Below, piece by piece: positions 17,582 through 25,816 of a stretch of 64,000 nt of DNA (positions are counted from its first letter, which is position 1; the number at the start of each line of letters is the position of its first letter). The stretch is from the NCBI GenBank assembly GCA_965226915.1, contig CBDDEJ010000006.1, positions 124,001-188,000 of the forward strand, in the 5' to 3' direction. A program made the translations under genes and the position numbers. Under the pieces are notes generated by a model, which searched no databases, had not been told where the DNA came from, and worked only from the letters and a program-made list of their open reading frames with translations. This DNA is from Io17-Chloro-G2 sp965226915 (GTDB taxonomy: Bacteria > Chloroflexota > Dehalococcoidia > Lucifugimonadales > UBA3495).

Positions 17582-18832
17582 TTACCCATCGAATTTTCGA
17601 AAAACCAGACAGGCATTCTGGCCGCCGAATCCGAAGGCGTTGGAAAGAACGACATTCACGTCCTGCTTTCTGGCTTCGTTGGGCACATAATCCAAGTCGC
17701 AAGCCGGGTCCGGATCTTGGTAGTTGATGGTGGGATGGATCATGCCCTCGGTGATGGTTTTGACGCAGGCCGCCGCTTCCAACGAGCCGGAGGCGCCCAG
17801 GGAGTGGCCGATCATCGATTTGGTGGAGCTTATGGGTATCTGGTAGGCGCGGTCCCCAAACAACCGTTTCACCGCCACGGTCTCTAGGGCGTCATTCAGC
17901 GGCGTGGAGGTGCCATGGGCATTGATATAGTCCACCTGGTCCAATTCCACTCCGGCGTCGGCCAGGGCCAGCTTCATGGCCTGGGAGGCGGCGGCCCCGC
18001 TTTCCTCGGGCTGCACGGCATGGGCAGCGTCGCTGGTGCAACCGAATCCGGCCAGTTCCGCCAGGATATTGGCATCCCGTCCCAGCGCGTGTTCCAGGCT
18101 TTCCAATACGAGGACTACGGACCCCTCGGCCGGGACGAAACCGTCTCTGCCGGCATCGAAAGGCCTGCTGGCTTTTTCCGGCTCGATGTTGCGGGTGCTC
18201 AGGGCCCGCATCACGGCGAAGCCCGCCAGTCCCAACTGGCTGATACCCGCCTCGGCGCCGCCTGCCAGCATCACGTCGGCATCGCCCCGGCGAATCACTT
18301 GCAGGGCCTCGCCGATGGCCTGGTTGGAGGCGGCGCAGGCGGTGGTGGCGGTGGAGTTGTGTCCCCTGGCTCCGGTGAAACGGGATACGTTGGCGGCCGC
18401 CATGTTAGGCAGGATCATGGGAAAGAAAAAGGGAGTCATGCGCATTCCGCCCCGGCTAGCCAGTATGCGGCAGTTCTCCTCCAGAGTGGGGAATCCGCCG
18501 TTGCCATTGCCCAGCACCACACCCACCCGAAACGAGTCTTCTTGGGAAATATCTAGTCTCGCAGCCTCGACGGCTGTCATTCCAGCGGCCACGGCCAGTT
18601 GAGAGAACCGGGCCATCCTTCTAGCCTCCCGGTCGCTCATGTATCGCACCGGGTCGAAGTCCTGAACCTCGCCCGATATCTGGCAAGGATAGTCCGTCGG
18701 ATCACACAACGTCATTCGGCCGACACCGGACTTTCCCGCCACCAGATTTTCCCAAAACGATTCCGGAGATTGTCCCAAGGGGGTGATGGCCCCCATGCCT
18801 GTTACTACGACCCGCCGCCTGTCCCTTGCCAC
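17582..18832 (-). CDS. fabF: 3-oxoacyl-[acyl-carrier-protein] synthase II
   Basis: Condenses malonyl-ACP with acyl-ACP in fatty-acid elongation. The 416-residue protein has RRVVVTGMGAITPLG at the start, the active-site cysteine in TTACAASNQAIGEAL near residue 165, and histidines in NAHGTSTPLND and GHSLGASGSLEAA, completing the Cys-His-His triad. GTG start at 18830-18832 follows GGGAG. It stands alone here, without acpP or fabG; fabI is about 7 kb away. Confidence 0.96.
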   Translation of the reverse strand: MARDRRRVVVTGMGAITPLGQSPESFWENLVAGKSGVGRMTLCDPTDYPCQISGEVQDFDPVRYMSDREARRMARFSQLAVAAGMTAVEAARLDISQEDSFRVGVVLGNGNGGFPTLEENCRILASRGGMRMTPFFFPMILPNMAAANVSRFTGARGHNSTATTACAASNQAIGEALQVIRRGDADVMLAGGAEAGISQLGLAGFAVMRALSTRNIEPEKASRPFDAGRDGFVPAEGSVVLVLESLEHALGRDANILAELAGFGCTSDAAHAVQPEESGAAASQAMKLALADAGVELDQVDYINAHGTSTPLNDALETVAVKRLFGDRAYQIPISSTKSMIGHSLGASGSLEAAACVKTITEGMIHPTINYQDPDPACDLDYVPNEARKQDVNVVLSNAFGFGGQNACLVFRKFDG

Positions 18833-18891
18833 ACCCGTTACTCCCGTGTCCGACTGTATATATAAATGTATATCAATTGCGCGGTAATAGT

Positions 18892-20307
18892 TTAACTTGA
18901 TTCTTGTCTCAAATCTTGGGGAAGCAGGTCCGGATACACCTCCGATTCGATTCCCAAGATTACTTCTCGGGCCTCTGCGGCTATAAATAGAGAACCCGTG
19001 GCCAACACTATATCGCCGGTGGCGGCAGCCTCTAAAGCTTGCTCCACGGCATCCGGCATGGCCGCCGACTCAACGGCTTTTATGCCCTCATTGGCGAAAT
19101 GGGCCGCCACTGCCGACGGCGGCAAAGAACGAGGGTGCCGGGACCGGGTAGCGAATACGATGGGAGGGACTCCGGTCTCCGCGTTTGTCTCGGACAGCCT
19201 GTGGACCATGTCCGCCACGCTTTTGTCCCGGGAGAAACCGGCCACCAGGATCAGCCTCCCGGAGCCGGATTTGCTGGCCACGGACTCCATCAACGAGTTT
19301 ACCGAGTGCAGGTTGTGAGCACCGTCCGCCACAAACAGCGGGTCGCGAGACAGCACTTCCATCCGGCCGGGCCATGATACTTGCGCGAATCCCTTTTGGA
19401 TTGCATCGCCTGGAATCGCATGTCCTTTTTCGATCAATGCTTCGAGTGCGGCAATAGCCGTTGCGGCGTTCTCAAGTTGGTAGGCTCCGAGCAAAGGTAT
19501 ATCAAGTTGATATGCATCAAACCGGCCCTTCACCGTTAGCCTCTGGTCTGACCATTGGTCGCGTCCTGTTTCGCCGGATTCCCAGGTGACGTCCCGGCCC
19601 ACTTGCACGGCATTGGCATTTTGTTTGCGGCAAACCCTCAGGATAGTGGACAGGGCTTCCGGCGCTTGTGGGGCGACGATGACCGTGCATTCAGGCTTGA
19701 TGATCCCCGCTTTTTCCGCCGCTATTTCCGCCAATGTATCGCCAAGTATGGCAGTGTGGTCCAGGCTGATGGATGTGATCACCGCGACTTCGGGTGTCAC
19801 TATATTCGTGGCGTCCAGCCTCCCGCCCAGTCCTACCTCGATCGTTTGAAAGTCCACCTTGGCCTCGGCGAAACATTGGTAGGCCATACCGGTGATGAAC
19901 TCAAATAGGGTGACGGCCCCGGAGTTTTCGTTGCCGGAGTTTTCGGTGTCTGGGTCTTCCAGGCGGCGCGGCCAGAGTTCCTCCACCAGGCCGGCGAACA
20001 GCGATTCGCTGACCGGTTGGCAGTCGAGACGGATTCGCTCCCTGAATTGATGGAGGTGAGGAGACGAGTTAAAACCGGTGTGGTAACCGGCGGCGCGCAA
20101 CGCGGAATCACACAAAGCCGCGGTGCTGCCCTTCCCTTTGGTTCCGGCCACGTGGATGGTTTTCGACCGATGTTGGGGATGGCCGAGGCGGGCCATGAAC
20201 CGCTCCATCCGGCTTAGGTCGACAATCGCTTTCTGACGTGGCCCTTGGCGGTTGCGCTCGTGGTCCACCAGGGAAAGCAGGGCGTCTATGGATTGGCGAT
20301 AGTCCAA
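18892..20307 (-). CDS. folC: Folylpolyglutamate / dihydrofolate synthase
   Basis: Adds glutamate to dihydropteroate or folates with ATP. The P-loop HVAGTKGKGSTAAL, the Omega-loop region SSPHLHQFRERIR, SISLDHTAILGDTLAEIAAEKAGIIKP and the C-terminal DGAHNLHSV and VLVAGFSRDKS-like segment (LILVAGFSRDKSVADM) fit FolC of the Mur ligase superfamily. 471 residues; TTG start at 20305-20307 with AGAGG only three bases away, so the exact start is uncertain. It lies between an SDR gene and fabF on the same strand. Confidence 0.93.
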   Translation of the reverse strand: MDYRQSIDALLSLVDHERNRQGPRQKAIVDLSRMERFMARLGHPQHRSKTIHVAGTKGKGSTAALCDSALRAAGYHTGFNSSPHLHQFRERIRLDCQPVSESLFAGLVEELWPRRLEDPDTENSGNENSGAVTLFEFITGMAYQCFAEAKVDFQTIEVGLGGRLDATNIVTPEVAVITSISLDHTAILGDTLAEIAAEKAGIIKPECTVIVAPQAPEALSTILRVCRKQNANAVQVGRDVTWESGETGRDQWSDQRLTVKGRFDAYQLDIPLLGAYQLENAATAIAALEALIEKGHAIPGDAIQKGFAQVSWPGRMEVLSRDPLFVADGAHNLHSVNSLMESVASKSGSGRLILVAGFSRDKSVADMVHRLSETNAETGVPPIVFATRSRHPRSLPPSAVAAHFANEGIKAVESAAMPDAVEQALEAAATGDIVLATGSLFIAAEAREVILGIESEVYPDLLPQDLRQESS

Positions 20308-20360
20308 AGGCCTCTAAAGCAGTCAGGATGGGAAAGGTGGCGCCAAGGTGTGGCAAGCGG

Positions 20361-21311
20361 TCAGTGGCTACGGATCCGCGAAGGCATAGAACCCATGGCA
20401 ATCTTCAAACCGTCGGAAACGGTGACGGACCGAATATACTCAATATTACCTTCCATGCTCTTCGGGGTAAAGCCAAAGGTTTCTTCCACGATTCCTGGTT
20501 CGCCCACGTTTCGGATTCCCAGCATCTTGAATTGATCTATCGTGACCGGTGGGTGGGGTTGGATCAGTTGCATCGCCAACGTAGCTAGGTACACGAACCA
20601 TACCGGCACGTGAAGACGCCAGCTCCGTTTACCCAAGGTCCGCGCCACGATTGACACTATTTCGTTGTAACTAAGCTGCTCCGGGCCTCCGATGTCTAGA
20701 GACCTGCCTTTCAAATCATCCCGGTCTACCAAAAGGGCTAAACAGCGCGCGGCGTCCTCCACCTCAATGGGTTGATACCGGTTGCGTCCCGGTCCCACAA
20801 TTGGCGCGGCGGGGAATATCCGGGCCAATCCGGCCATTGTATTTAGAAACTCGTCTCCCCGACCGAACATTAGAGTTGGCCGCAAAATCGTGTAGGGCAG
20901 GCCACTAGTGATGACTTCCTGCTCCCCTTGCCACTTGCTATACAGATAACGGAATTTCGTATCGGCTGTAACGCCATTCGCTGAAACGTGGATGAAATGC
21001 TTGACCCCTGCCTGCTTGGCCGCGGCAACCACATTGGCTGTACCGAGATGGTTTATGGATTCGAACGTCGCCCGTCTTGTCTGGCGGATAATAGCCACCA
21101 AATGAATGACTATATCCACCCCATTGGCGGCTTCCGACAGAGCTTCAGTATCGGAGACGTTTCCGTAGTAAAACTCGGGTGTCCGGTCAGGAAACAGTCG
21201 CTCACCACCAGGGGTGTGAACCAGGCACCGCACCGCGTGGCGCCGTTCCTGTAGTTGACTCACTACCCGGCGGCCCAAGAAGCCGGTGGATCCGGTAACC
21301 AGCACCAGCAT
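20361..21311 (-). CDS. NAD(P)-binding SDR protein, NDUFA9/NmrA-like
   Basis: An extended/atypical short-chain dehydrogenase: TGSTGFLGRRVVSQL nucleotide loop at the N-terminus, VDIVIHLVAI, GVKHFIHVSANGV, YSKWQGEQEV (a YxxxK-like pair) and PYTILRPTLMFGRGDEFLN. This pattern matches the group related to complex I subunit NDUFA9. 316 residues. It is 53 bases upstream of folC on the same strand. The substrate is unknown; family members may act on nucleotide sugars or have lost catalysis. Confidence 0.85.
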   Translation of the reverse strand: MLVLVTGSTGFLGRRVVSQLQERRHAVRCLVHTPGGERLFPDRTPEFYYGNVSDTEALSEAANGVDIVIHLVAIIRQTRRATFESINHLGTANVVAAAKQAGVKHFIHVSANGVTADTKFRYLYSKWQGEQEVITSGLPYTILRPTLMFGRGDEFLNTMAGLARIFPAAPIVGPGRNRYQPIEVEDAARCLALLVDRDDLKGRSLDIGGPEQLSYNEIVSIVARTLGKRSWRLHVPVWFVYLATLAMQLIQPHPPVTIDQFKMLGIRNVGEPGIVEETFGFTPKSMEGNIEYIRSVTVSDGLKIAMGSMPSRIRSH

Positions 21312-21584
21312 TTAATGCCTCGCGCCCTATCCTTCGCGCTCGATGAATATCACTCATCGGCCAACCAAGCTTAGTGGTAGCCAGAATGAGATTCGAACCG
21401 GCGCAGGTTGGCTTGTAATATCGGGTACGGTAACATACACGCCGGGATTTCCGCATGGACTTGGACCCCCCGGCAATTCCACAATTTTCCCAGATTTTTC
21501 CGTCGCCGTCTCCTGATTTTAAGGCGGTCACATCCAGACATCCCGGCGGACACGAACGCGGAGACAAACAAGGAGACAAACAAC

Positions 21585-22523
21585 ATGACCACTCCCGACC
21601 TGCATTTCGGAATTGGAGCGGCTTTGGGCGCGGCGCAGACCGCATCCCAGGCCAGGTGGATGGAGGAGTTGGGCTTCGAGTATTTCTCCGCCGGCGAGCA
21701 CTACATGCGGGGCAACCCTCCCGGACCAACCCACGCCGTGTTGCCACTGCTGGCTGTGGCAGCAGGCGCCACCGAGAAGATCAGGCTGCTCTCAGCTATT
21801 CTGCTGGCCCCTTTTTACCACCCGCTGGTCTTGGCCAAACTGACCACAACCCTGGACATTGCATCCGGTGGGCGCCTGACCCTAGGAGTTGGCATCGGCG
21901 GAGAATTCCCGGTTGAATTTGAGGCTGCGGGATTGGATGTGAGGCAACGGGGGCGGCGGACCAACGAATGCCTGGAGGCGTTGACGAATCTTTGGACAGA
22001 AGAATCAGTGAATTTTAAGGGGCGCCACTTCCAACTGGATGGCGCCGCCATAAACCCGCATCCCGTGCAGGAGCCTCACCCTCCCATATGGGTGTCTGGG
22101 CGGAGGGACGCCGCAATGCAACGGGCGGTTAACCACGGCAACGGCTGGCTGCCGTATTTTTACGACCCGGAACGCTACCGGGAGAGCGTGAGCAAGATCC
22201 AACAATTCGCTTCGGAAGTGGACCGGGACATGTCCCTATTTGAATGGGCATTCATGCCTTATATATCGATTTACCCTACTGTGGAAGAAGCCGCCCGGGT
22301 GGCCGCCAACGAATTGGGCGGGCGCTATTTGTACGATTCGGATTTCATAAAGATCGTTCATCGCTACTGCCTGCTGGGACCGGTGGAAAACTGCGTTTCG
22401 CGGCTGCGGGAGTATATAGACGCCGGAGCCAGGCATATCATATTCAGCGTTTCGTGCCCGCGGGAAGACCGGGTCCGCCACATCGAAACCATAGCAAATG
22501 AGATCATCCCTAAAATAATATAG
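21585..22523 (+). CDS. LLM-class F420-dependent oxidoreductase
   Basis: 312-residue luciferase-like TIM barrel: MEELGFEYFSAGEHYM, EKIRLLSAILLAPFYHPLVLAKL, DIASGGRLTLGVGIGGE and PPIWVSGRRDAAMQRA. The ATG at 21585 is preceded by AGGAG at nine bases; an upstream in-frame extension from 21408 reads as non-protein-like sequence. It stands alone on the plus strand. Its 3' side was later invaded by two IS66 elements 120 bases downstream. Confidence 0.88.
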   Translation: MTTPDLHFGIGAALGAAQTASQARWMEELGFEYFSAGEHYMRGNPPGPTHAVLPLLAVAAGATEKIRLLSAILLAPFYHPLVLAKLTTTLDIASGGRLTLGVGIGGEFPVEFEAAGLDVRQRGRRTNECLEALTNLWTEESVNFKGRHFQLDGAAINPHPVQEPHPPIWVSGRRDAAMQRAVNHGNGWLPYFYDPERYRESVSKIQQFASEVDRDMSLFEWAFMPYISIYPTVEEAARVAANELGGRYLYDSDFIKIVHRYCLLGPVENCVSRLREYIDAGARHIIFSVSCPREDRVRHIETIANEIIPKII

Positions 22524-22643
22524 AGAACTCTAGAAACATTCCGCCAAAATCTCCCGTTTGCCTGGGGGCTGGCTAACCGGATCTACAAAACAAAATCCCG
22601 GCAAAGTCCTCGGTAGGCAAGGCGGCTGGAAAGATGAAAACAG

Positions 22644-22651
22644 CTTTGTTT
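22644..22651. repeat. 8-base target duplication, left copy (CTTTGTTT)
   Basis: CTTTGTTT directly abuts the left end of IS copy 1 and is repeated at 24083-24090 between the two copies. Eight bases is the normal duplication length of the IS66 family. Confidence 0.75.
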
Positions 22652-24082
22652 GAAACTGTTCAGAGTTGAGGGGAAGTGAGCAACCGGCGGCATTCCAGGA
22701 GGGGATTGAGACCTCTGGCCCGCCAGGTGCCAAAGAAGGATGCCAAGGTCATCTTGCTGTCGGTGCCCTGCCCTGAGCGGGCGCCGCCGCTGATCTTGCG
22801 ACTGGTTACCAGATGCCGCAGGCTCCGCTCGGCGGCGTTGTTGTCTGAGGGCACGGCTGGGTCCGACACGAAGACAAACAGTTCCTTGATGAACCGTTCC
22901 ATGCGCCGGCAGAGCTTGGCCTGAACCGCCAGGGGATCTTTAAGGAAAGGCCGCGCCAAGACCATTAGTTTCTCCTCCAGCATTAGCTGGGTGCGATGGC
23001 CTGGCTGGGCTCGGGGAAGGACCGAGGCCTTGGCCTCCGTGTAGACCTGGTGAACCGCCTCGGCCCACTGAGCCAGCCCAGCGTCTTCTGGGTACAACCC
23101 TTTCAGGTCATGGATATCCCGCAGCAGATGAGCCCAGCACCGTTGCTTCAGGCCCGGGTAGTGGTTATAGGCCGCGTAGAAATCACTGACCAACACTCCG
23201 CTGAAGGAGAAATCCAGCACCTCATCCACCACCCCCTTATCCCGACCCCGACGCAGGAAGTATCGTTCGCTGGGAGTGCTGAAGGTCCAAACATAGCCGT
23301 TGCTCCCGTCCTGGCGCCAGCCGGTTTCGTCGCCCTGCACCACGGGACTGGCGCGGACTTGCTCGAGCACCTCTCGCACCGCCGTCTCAGCCTGACGGGC
23401 TACTCCATGGACGGCCTCGACGATGGCGCCAACACTCAGGTGCAACTGATGGACGCTCTCCAGGTACCATTGGATGATTCTTATGGGCAACCGTCCCTCC
23501 TCCCGCAGGGTCACCATCAGGCTTACCAGATTGACCCCCAGGCGCTGCTGGCCCAGAACCACCCCCTGCAGGGCCTCTTTGGGCAGCCGGCGCCGCTGGC
23601 ATACCGGACAGATGCGGGCTACCAGGGCGTGCTCGGTCACTTCTACCGGAGCCACCGGTAGCTCAATGACTTCCCGAGTTCGCTGTACCCATCCGCCGTT
23701 CAGGTGAGTCCCGCAGTCGGGACAGACCGCCACGGCATGCTCCACCCGCCGGGTAGGAGTCATGCGCTGGCGGGCGAAGCCATGGCGGCGCGGCTTTCTG
23801 GGCTCCTTTTTCTCCGGCGCTTGCCGGCTGGAGTGCGGCTGATTACCCGGCATCCCCGACGACCCGCGCCGGTTGGGACGGGATTCCAGAACCCCAATCC
23901 GCCTTTGCAAATCGGCAATGACTGCCCGCTGGCCGGCAATTATCTCCAGCAGAGTTTCGCCACTCGCCGCGTTCAGGTCTAGTTCAGTGTCCACCTCCCT
24001 GGTATGCCACAACTCCCCCGGCCATGCCAGCGTTTTTCCAACGGCTTTGAGCCAATTCACCTCATCAAGTCTGAACAGTTAC
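22652..24082 (-). mobile_element. IS66-family element (ISBst12 type), copy 1
   Basis: A 1,431-base element. Ends are imperfect inverted repeats: GAAACTGTTCAGAGTTGA on the left and, read inward, GTAACTGTTCAGACTTGA on the right. It encodes only the large transposase and lacks the small accessory genes tnpA/tnpB of classical IS66, which places it in the ISBst12 subgroup. It is flanked by CTTTGTTT on both sides, so it inserted as a unit. Copy 2 follows directly in the same orientation. Confidence 0.92.
22660..24060 (-). CDS. tnpC: IS66-family transposase, copy 1
   Basis: 466 residues. A leucine-rich coiled segment (about 35-60), a basic low-complexity stretch (about 62-105), a zinc-finger region with CPDC (113-116) and CPVC (151-154), and the DDE catalytic domain: D244 in VQGDETGWR, D293 in VSDFYAAY and E411 in SDNNAAERSLR. 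All three acidic residues are present and the frame is intact, so the enzyme is probably active. It differs from copy 2 at a few residues (for example EKKEP against ENKEP and FFGTW against LFGTW). Confidence 0.95.
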   Translation of the reverse strand: MNWLKAVGKTLAWPGELWHTREVDTELDLNAASGETLLEIIAGQRAVIADLQRRIGVLESRPNRRGSSGMPGNQPHSSRQAPEKKEPRKPRRHGFARQRMTPTRRVEHAVAVCPDCGTHLNGGWVQRTREVIELPVAPVEVTEHALVARICPVCQRRRLPKEALQGVVLGQQRLGVNLVSLMVTLREEGRLPIRIIQWYLESVHQLHLSVGAIVEAVHGVARQAETAVREVLEQVRASPVVQGDETGWRQDGSNGYVWTFSTPSERYFLRRGRDKGVVDEVLDFSFSGVLVSDFYAAYNHYPGLKQRCWAHLLRDIHDLKGLYPEDAGLAQWAEAVHQVYTEAKASVLPRAQPGHRTQLMLEEKLMVLARPFLKDPLAVQAKLCRRMERFIKELFVFVSDPAVPSDNNAAERSLRHLVTSRKISGGARSGQGTDSKMTLASFFGTWRARGLNPLLECRRLLTSPQL

Positions 24083-24090
24083 CTTTGTTT
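24083..24090. repeat. 8-base target duplication, shared by both IS copies (CTTTGTTT)
   Basis: The only sequence between the two IS66 copies. It matches the left flank of copy 1 exactly, while the right flank of copy 2 is CTATTATC. Confidence 0.8.
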
Positions 24091-25521
24091 GAAACTGTTC
24101 AGAGTTGAGGGGAAGTGAGCAACCGGCGGCATTCCAGGAGGGGATTGAGACCTCTGGCCCGCCAGGTGCCAAAGAGGGATGCCAAGGTCATCTTGCTGTC
24201 GGCGCCCTGCCCTGAGCGGGCGCCGCCGCTGATCTTGCGACTGGTTACCAGATGCCGCAGGCTCCGCTCGGCGGCGTTGTTGTCTGAGGGCACGGCTGGG
24301 TCCGACACGAAGACAAACAGTTCCTTGATGAACCGTTCCATGCGCCGGCAGAGCTTGGCCTGAACCGCCAGGGGATCTTTAAGGAAAGGCCGCGCCAAGA
24401 CCATTAGTTTCTCCTCCAGCATTAGCTGGGTGCGATGGCCTGGCTGGGCTCGGGGAAGGACCGAGGCCTTGGCCTCCGTGTAGACCTGGTGAACCGCCTC
24501 GGCCCACTGAGCCAGCCCAGCGTCTTCTGGGTACAACCCTTTCAGGTCATGGATATCCCGCAGCAGATGAGCCCAGCACCGTTGCTTCAGGCCCGGGTAG
24601 TGATTATAGGCCGCGTAGAAATCACTGACCAACACTCCGCTGAAGGAGAAATCCAGCACCTCATCCACCACCCCCTTATCCCGACCCCGACGCAGGAAGT
24701 ATCGTTCGCTGGGAGTGCTGAAGGTCCAAACATAGCCGTTGCTCCCGTCCTGGCGCCAGCCGGTTTCGTCGCCCTGCACCACGGGACTGGCGCGGACTTG
24801 CTCGAGCACCTCTCGCACCGCCGTCTCAGCCTGACGGGCTACTCCATGGACGGCCTCGACGATGGCGCCAACACTCAGGTGCAACTGATGGACGCTCTCC
24901 AGGTACCATTGGATGATTCTTATGGGCAACCGTCCCTCCTCCCGCAGGGTCACCATCAGGCTTACCAGATTGACCCCCAGGCGCTGCTGGCCCAGAACCA
25001 CCCCCTGCAGGGCCTCTTTGGGCAGCCGACGCCGCTGGCATACCGGACAGATGCGGGCTACCAGGGCGTGCTCGGTCACTTCTACCGGAGCCACCGGTAG
25101 CTCAATGACTTCCCGAGTTCGCTGTACCCATCCGCCGTTCAGGTGAGTCCCGCAGTCGGGACAGACCGCCACGGCATGCTCCACCCGCCGGGTAGGAGTC
25201 ATGCGCTGGCGGGCGAAGCCATGGCGGCGCGGCTTTCTGGGCTCCTTGTTCTCCGGCGCTTGCCGGCTGGAGTGCGGCTGATTACCCGGCATCCCCGACG
25301 ACCCGCGCCGGTTGGGACGGGATTCCAGAACCCCAATCCGCCTTTGCAAATCGGCAATGACTGCCCGCTGGCCGGCAATTATCTCCAGCAGAGTTTCGCC
25401 ACTCGCCGCGTTCAGGTCTAGTTCAGTGTCCACCTCCCTGGTATGCCACAACTCCCCCGGCCATGCCAGCGTTTTTCCAACGGCTTTGAGCCAATTCACC
25501 TCATCAAGTCTGAACAGTTAC
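24091..25521 (-). mobile_element. IS66-family element (ISBst12 type), copy 2
   Basis: Same length (1,431 bases), orientation and ends as copy 1, with several base differences along its length, so it is not an assembly duplicate of identical sequence. Its left flank is CTTTGTTT but its right flank is CTATTATC, so it has no target duplication of its own. Its right end is only 16 bases from the -35 box of the moeB promoter. Confidence 0.92.
24099..25499 (-). CDS. tnpC: IS66-family transposase, copy 2
   Basis: 466 residues, nearly identical to copy 1, with the same zinc-finger cysteines and the same DDE residues (D244, D293, E411). The frame is intact. It is read away from the moeB gene, so any outward transcription from its end would run in the opposite direction to moeB. 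Confidence 0.95.
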   Translation of the reverse strand: MNWLKAVGKTLAWPGELWHTREVDTELDLNAASGETLLEIIAGQRAVIADLQRRIGVLESRPNRRGSSGMPGNQPHSSRQAPENKEPRKPRRHGFARQRMTPTRRVEHAVAVCPDCGTHLNGGWVQRTREVIELPVAPVEVTEHALVARICPVCQRRRLPKEALQGVVLGQQRLGVNLVSLMVTLREEGRLPIRIIQWYLESVHQLHLSVGAIVEAVHGVARQAETAVREVLEQVRASPVVQGDETGWRQDGSNGYVWTFSTPSERYFLRRGRDKGVVDEVLDFSFSGVLVSDFYAAYNHYPGLKQRCWAHLLRDIHDLKGLYPEDAGLAQWAEAVHQVYTEAKASVLPRAQPGHRTQLMLEEKLMVLARPFLKDPLAVQAKLCRRMERFIKELFVFVSDPAVPSDNNAAERSLRHLVTSRKISGGARSGQGADSKMTLASLFGTWRARGLNPLLECRRLLTSPQL

Positions 25522-25537
25522 CTATTATCGACTTCGG

Positions 25538-25566
25538 TTGACAACTGCATATGCCGGGACTAGACT
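25538..25566 (+). promoter_or_regulatory. Promoter of the moeB leader
   Basis: Consensus TTGACA (25538-25543) and TAGACT (25561-25566) with 17 bases between; expected start of transcription near 25573. IS copy 2 ends at 25521, so the promoter survived the insertion by a small margin. Confidence 0.7.
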
Positions 25567-25572
25567 CAATTA

Positions 25573-25816
25573 CAGATGTCTTTCATGATTTTGAAACAAA
25601 CCTGCCCGTGTACCTGTCTCCCTACATAGGGAGCGGGCAAATCCAACAGCATCCATGCCTGCGCCCGTCCGGGAAATCCCGTGGGGGAAGCGCGGGTTTT
25701 TTTATGTGATTCGAATTTCCCCAAAAGACCAGCAGGATGAATCGAAACGGCCGATGATTTCGAGGCCGCCGGTCTTCAGATTAAGCTAGAGCATCGCCCA
25801 AGACTTAGGAGGAACA
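25573..25816 (+). promoter_or_regulatory. Leader RNA with alternative hairpins and intrinsic terminator ahead of moeB-cysM
   Basis: About 240 bases of untranslated leader precede moeB. First hairpin: GCCCG (25604-25608) and CTCCC (25618-25622) pair with GGGAG (25629-25633) and CGGGC (25634-25638), around a 6-base loop and a one-sided bulge. Then CGGG (25670-25673) can pair with CCCG (25678-25681) over an AAAT loop, while the same CCCGTG (25678-25683) pairs with CGCGGG (25691-25696), followed by seven T (25697-25703): an intrinsic terminator. The two pairings exclude each other, as in attenuators and riboswitches. No known riboswitch or T-box sequence is recognised. A role in sensing a sulfur compound is inferred only from the genes downstream. 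Confidence 0.55.
25678..25703 (+). terminator. Intrinsic terminator inside the moeB leader
   Basis: Six-base-pair stem CCCGTG/CGCGGG (one G-U pair), 7-base loop, then seven T residues. It sits about 110 bases before the moeB start and about 105 bases after the predicted transcription start, so it should end transcription unless disrupted. Confidence 0.75.

Noticed and set aside
20017..20588. Plus-strand frames opposite folC and the SDR gene
   Set aside because: Antisense shadows without ribosome sites.
21365..21410. tRNA-like sequence on the minus strand (GGTTCGAAT followed by TCTCATTCTGGCTACCA)
   Set aside because: The bases around the loop do not form a T stem and no matching acceptor or anticodon arm was found upstream.
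22996..23661. 221-codon open frame opposite the IS66 transposase (also in copy 2)
   Set aside because: Antisense shadow; its presence in both copies only reflects the duplicated DNA.
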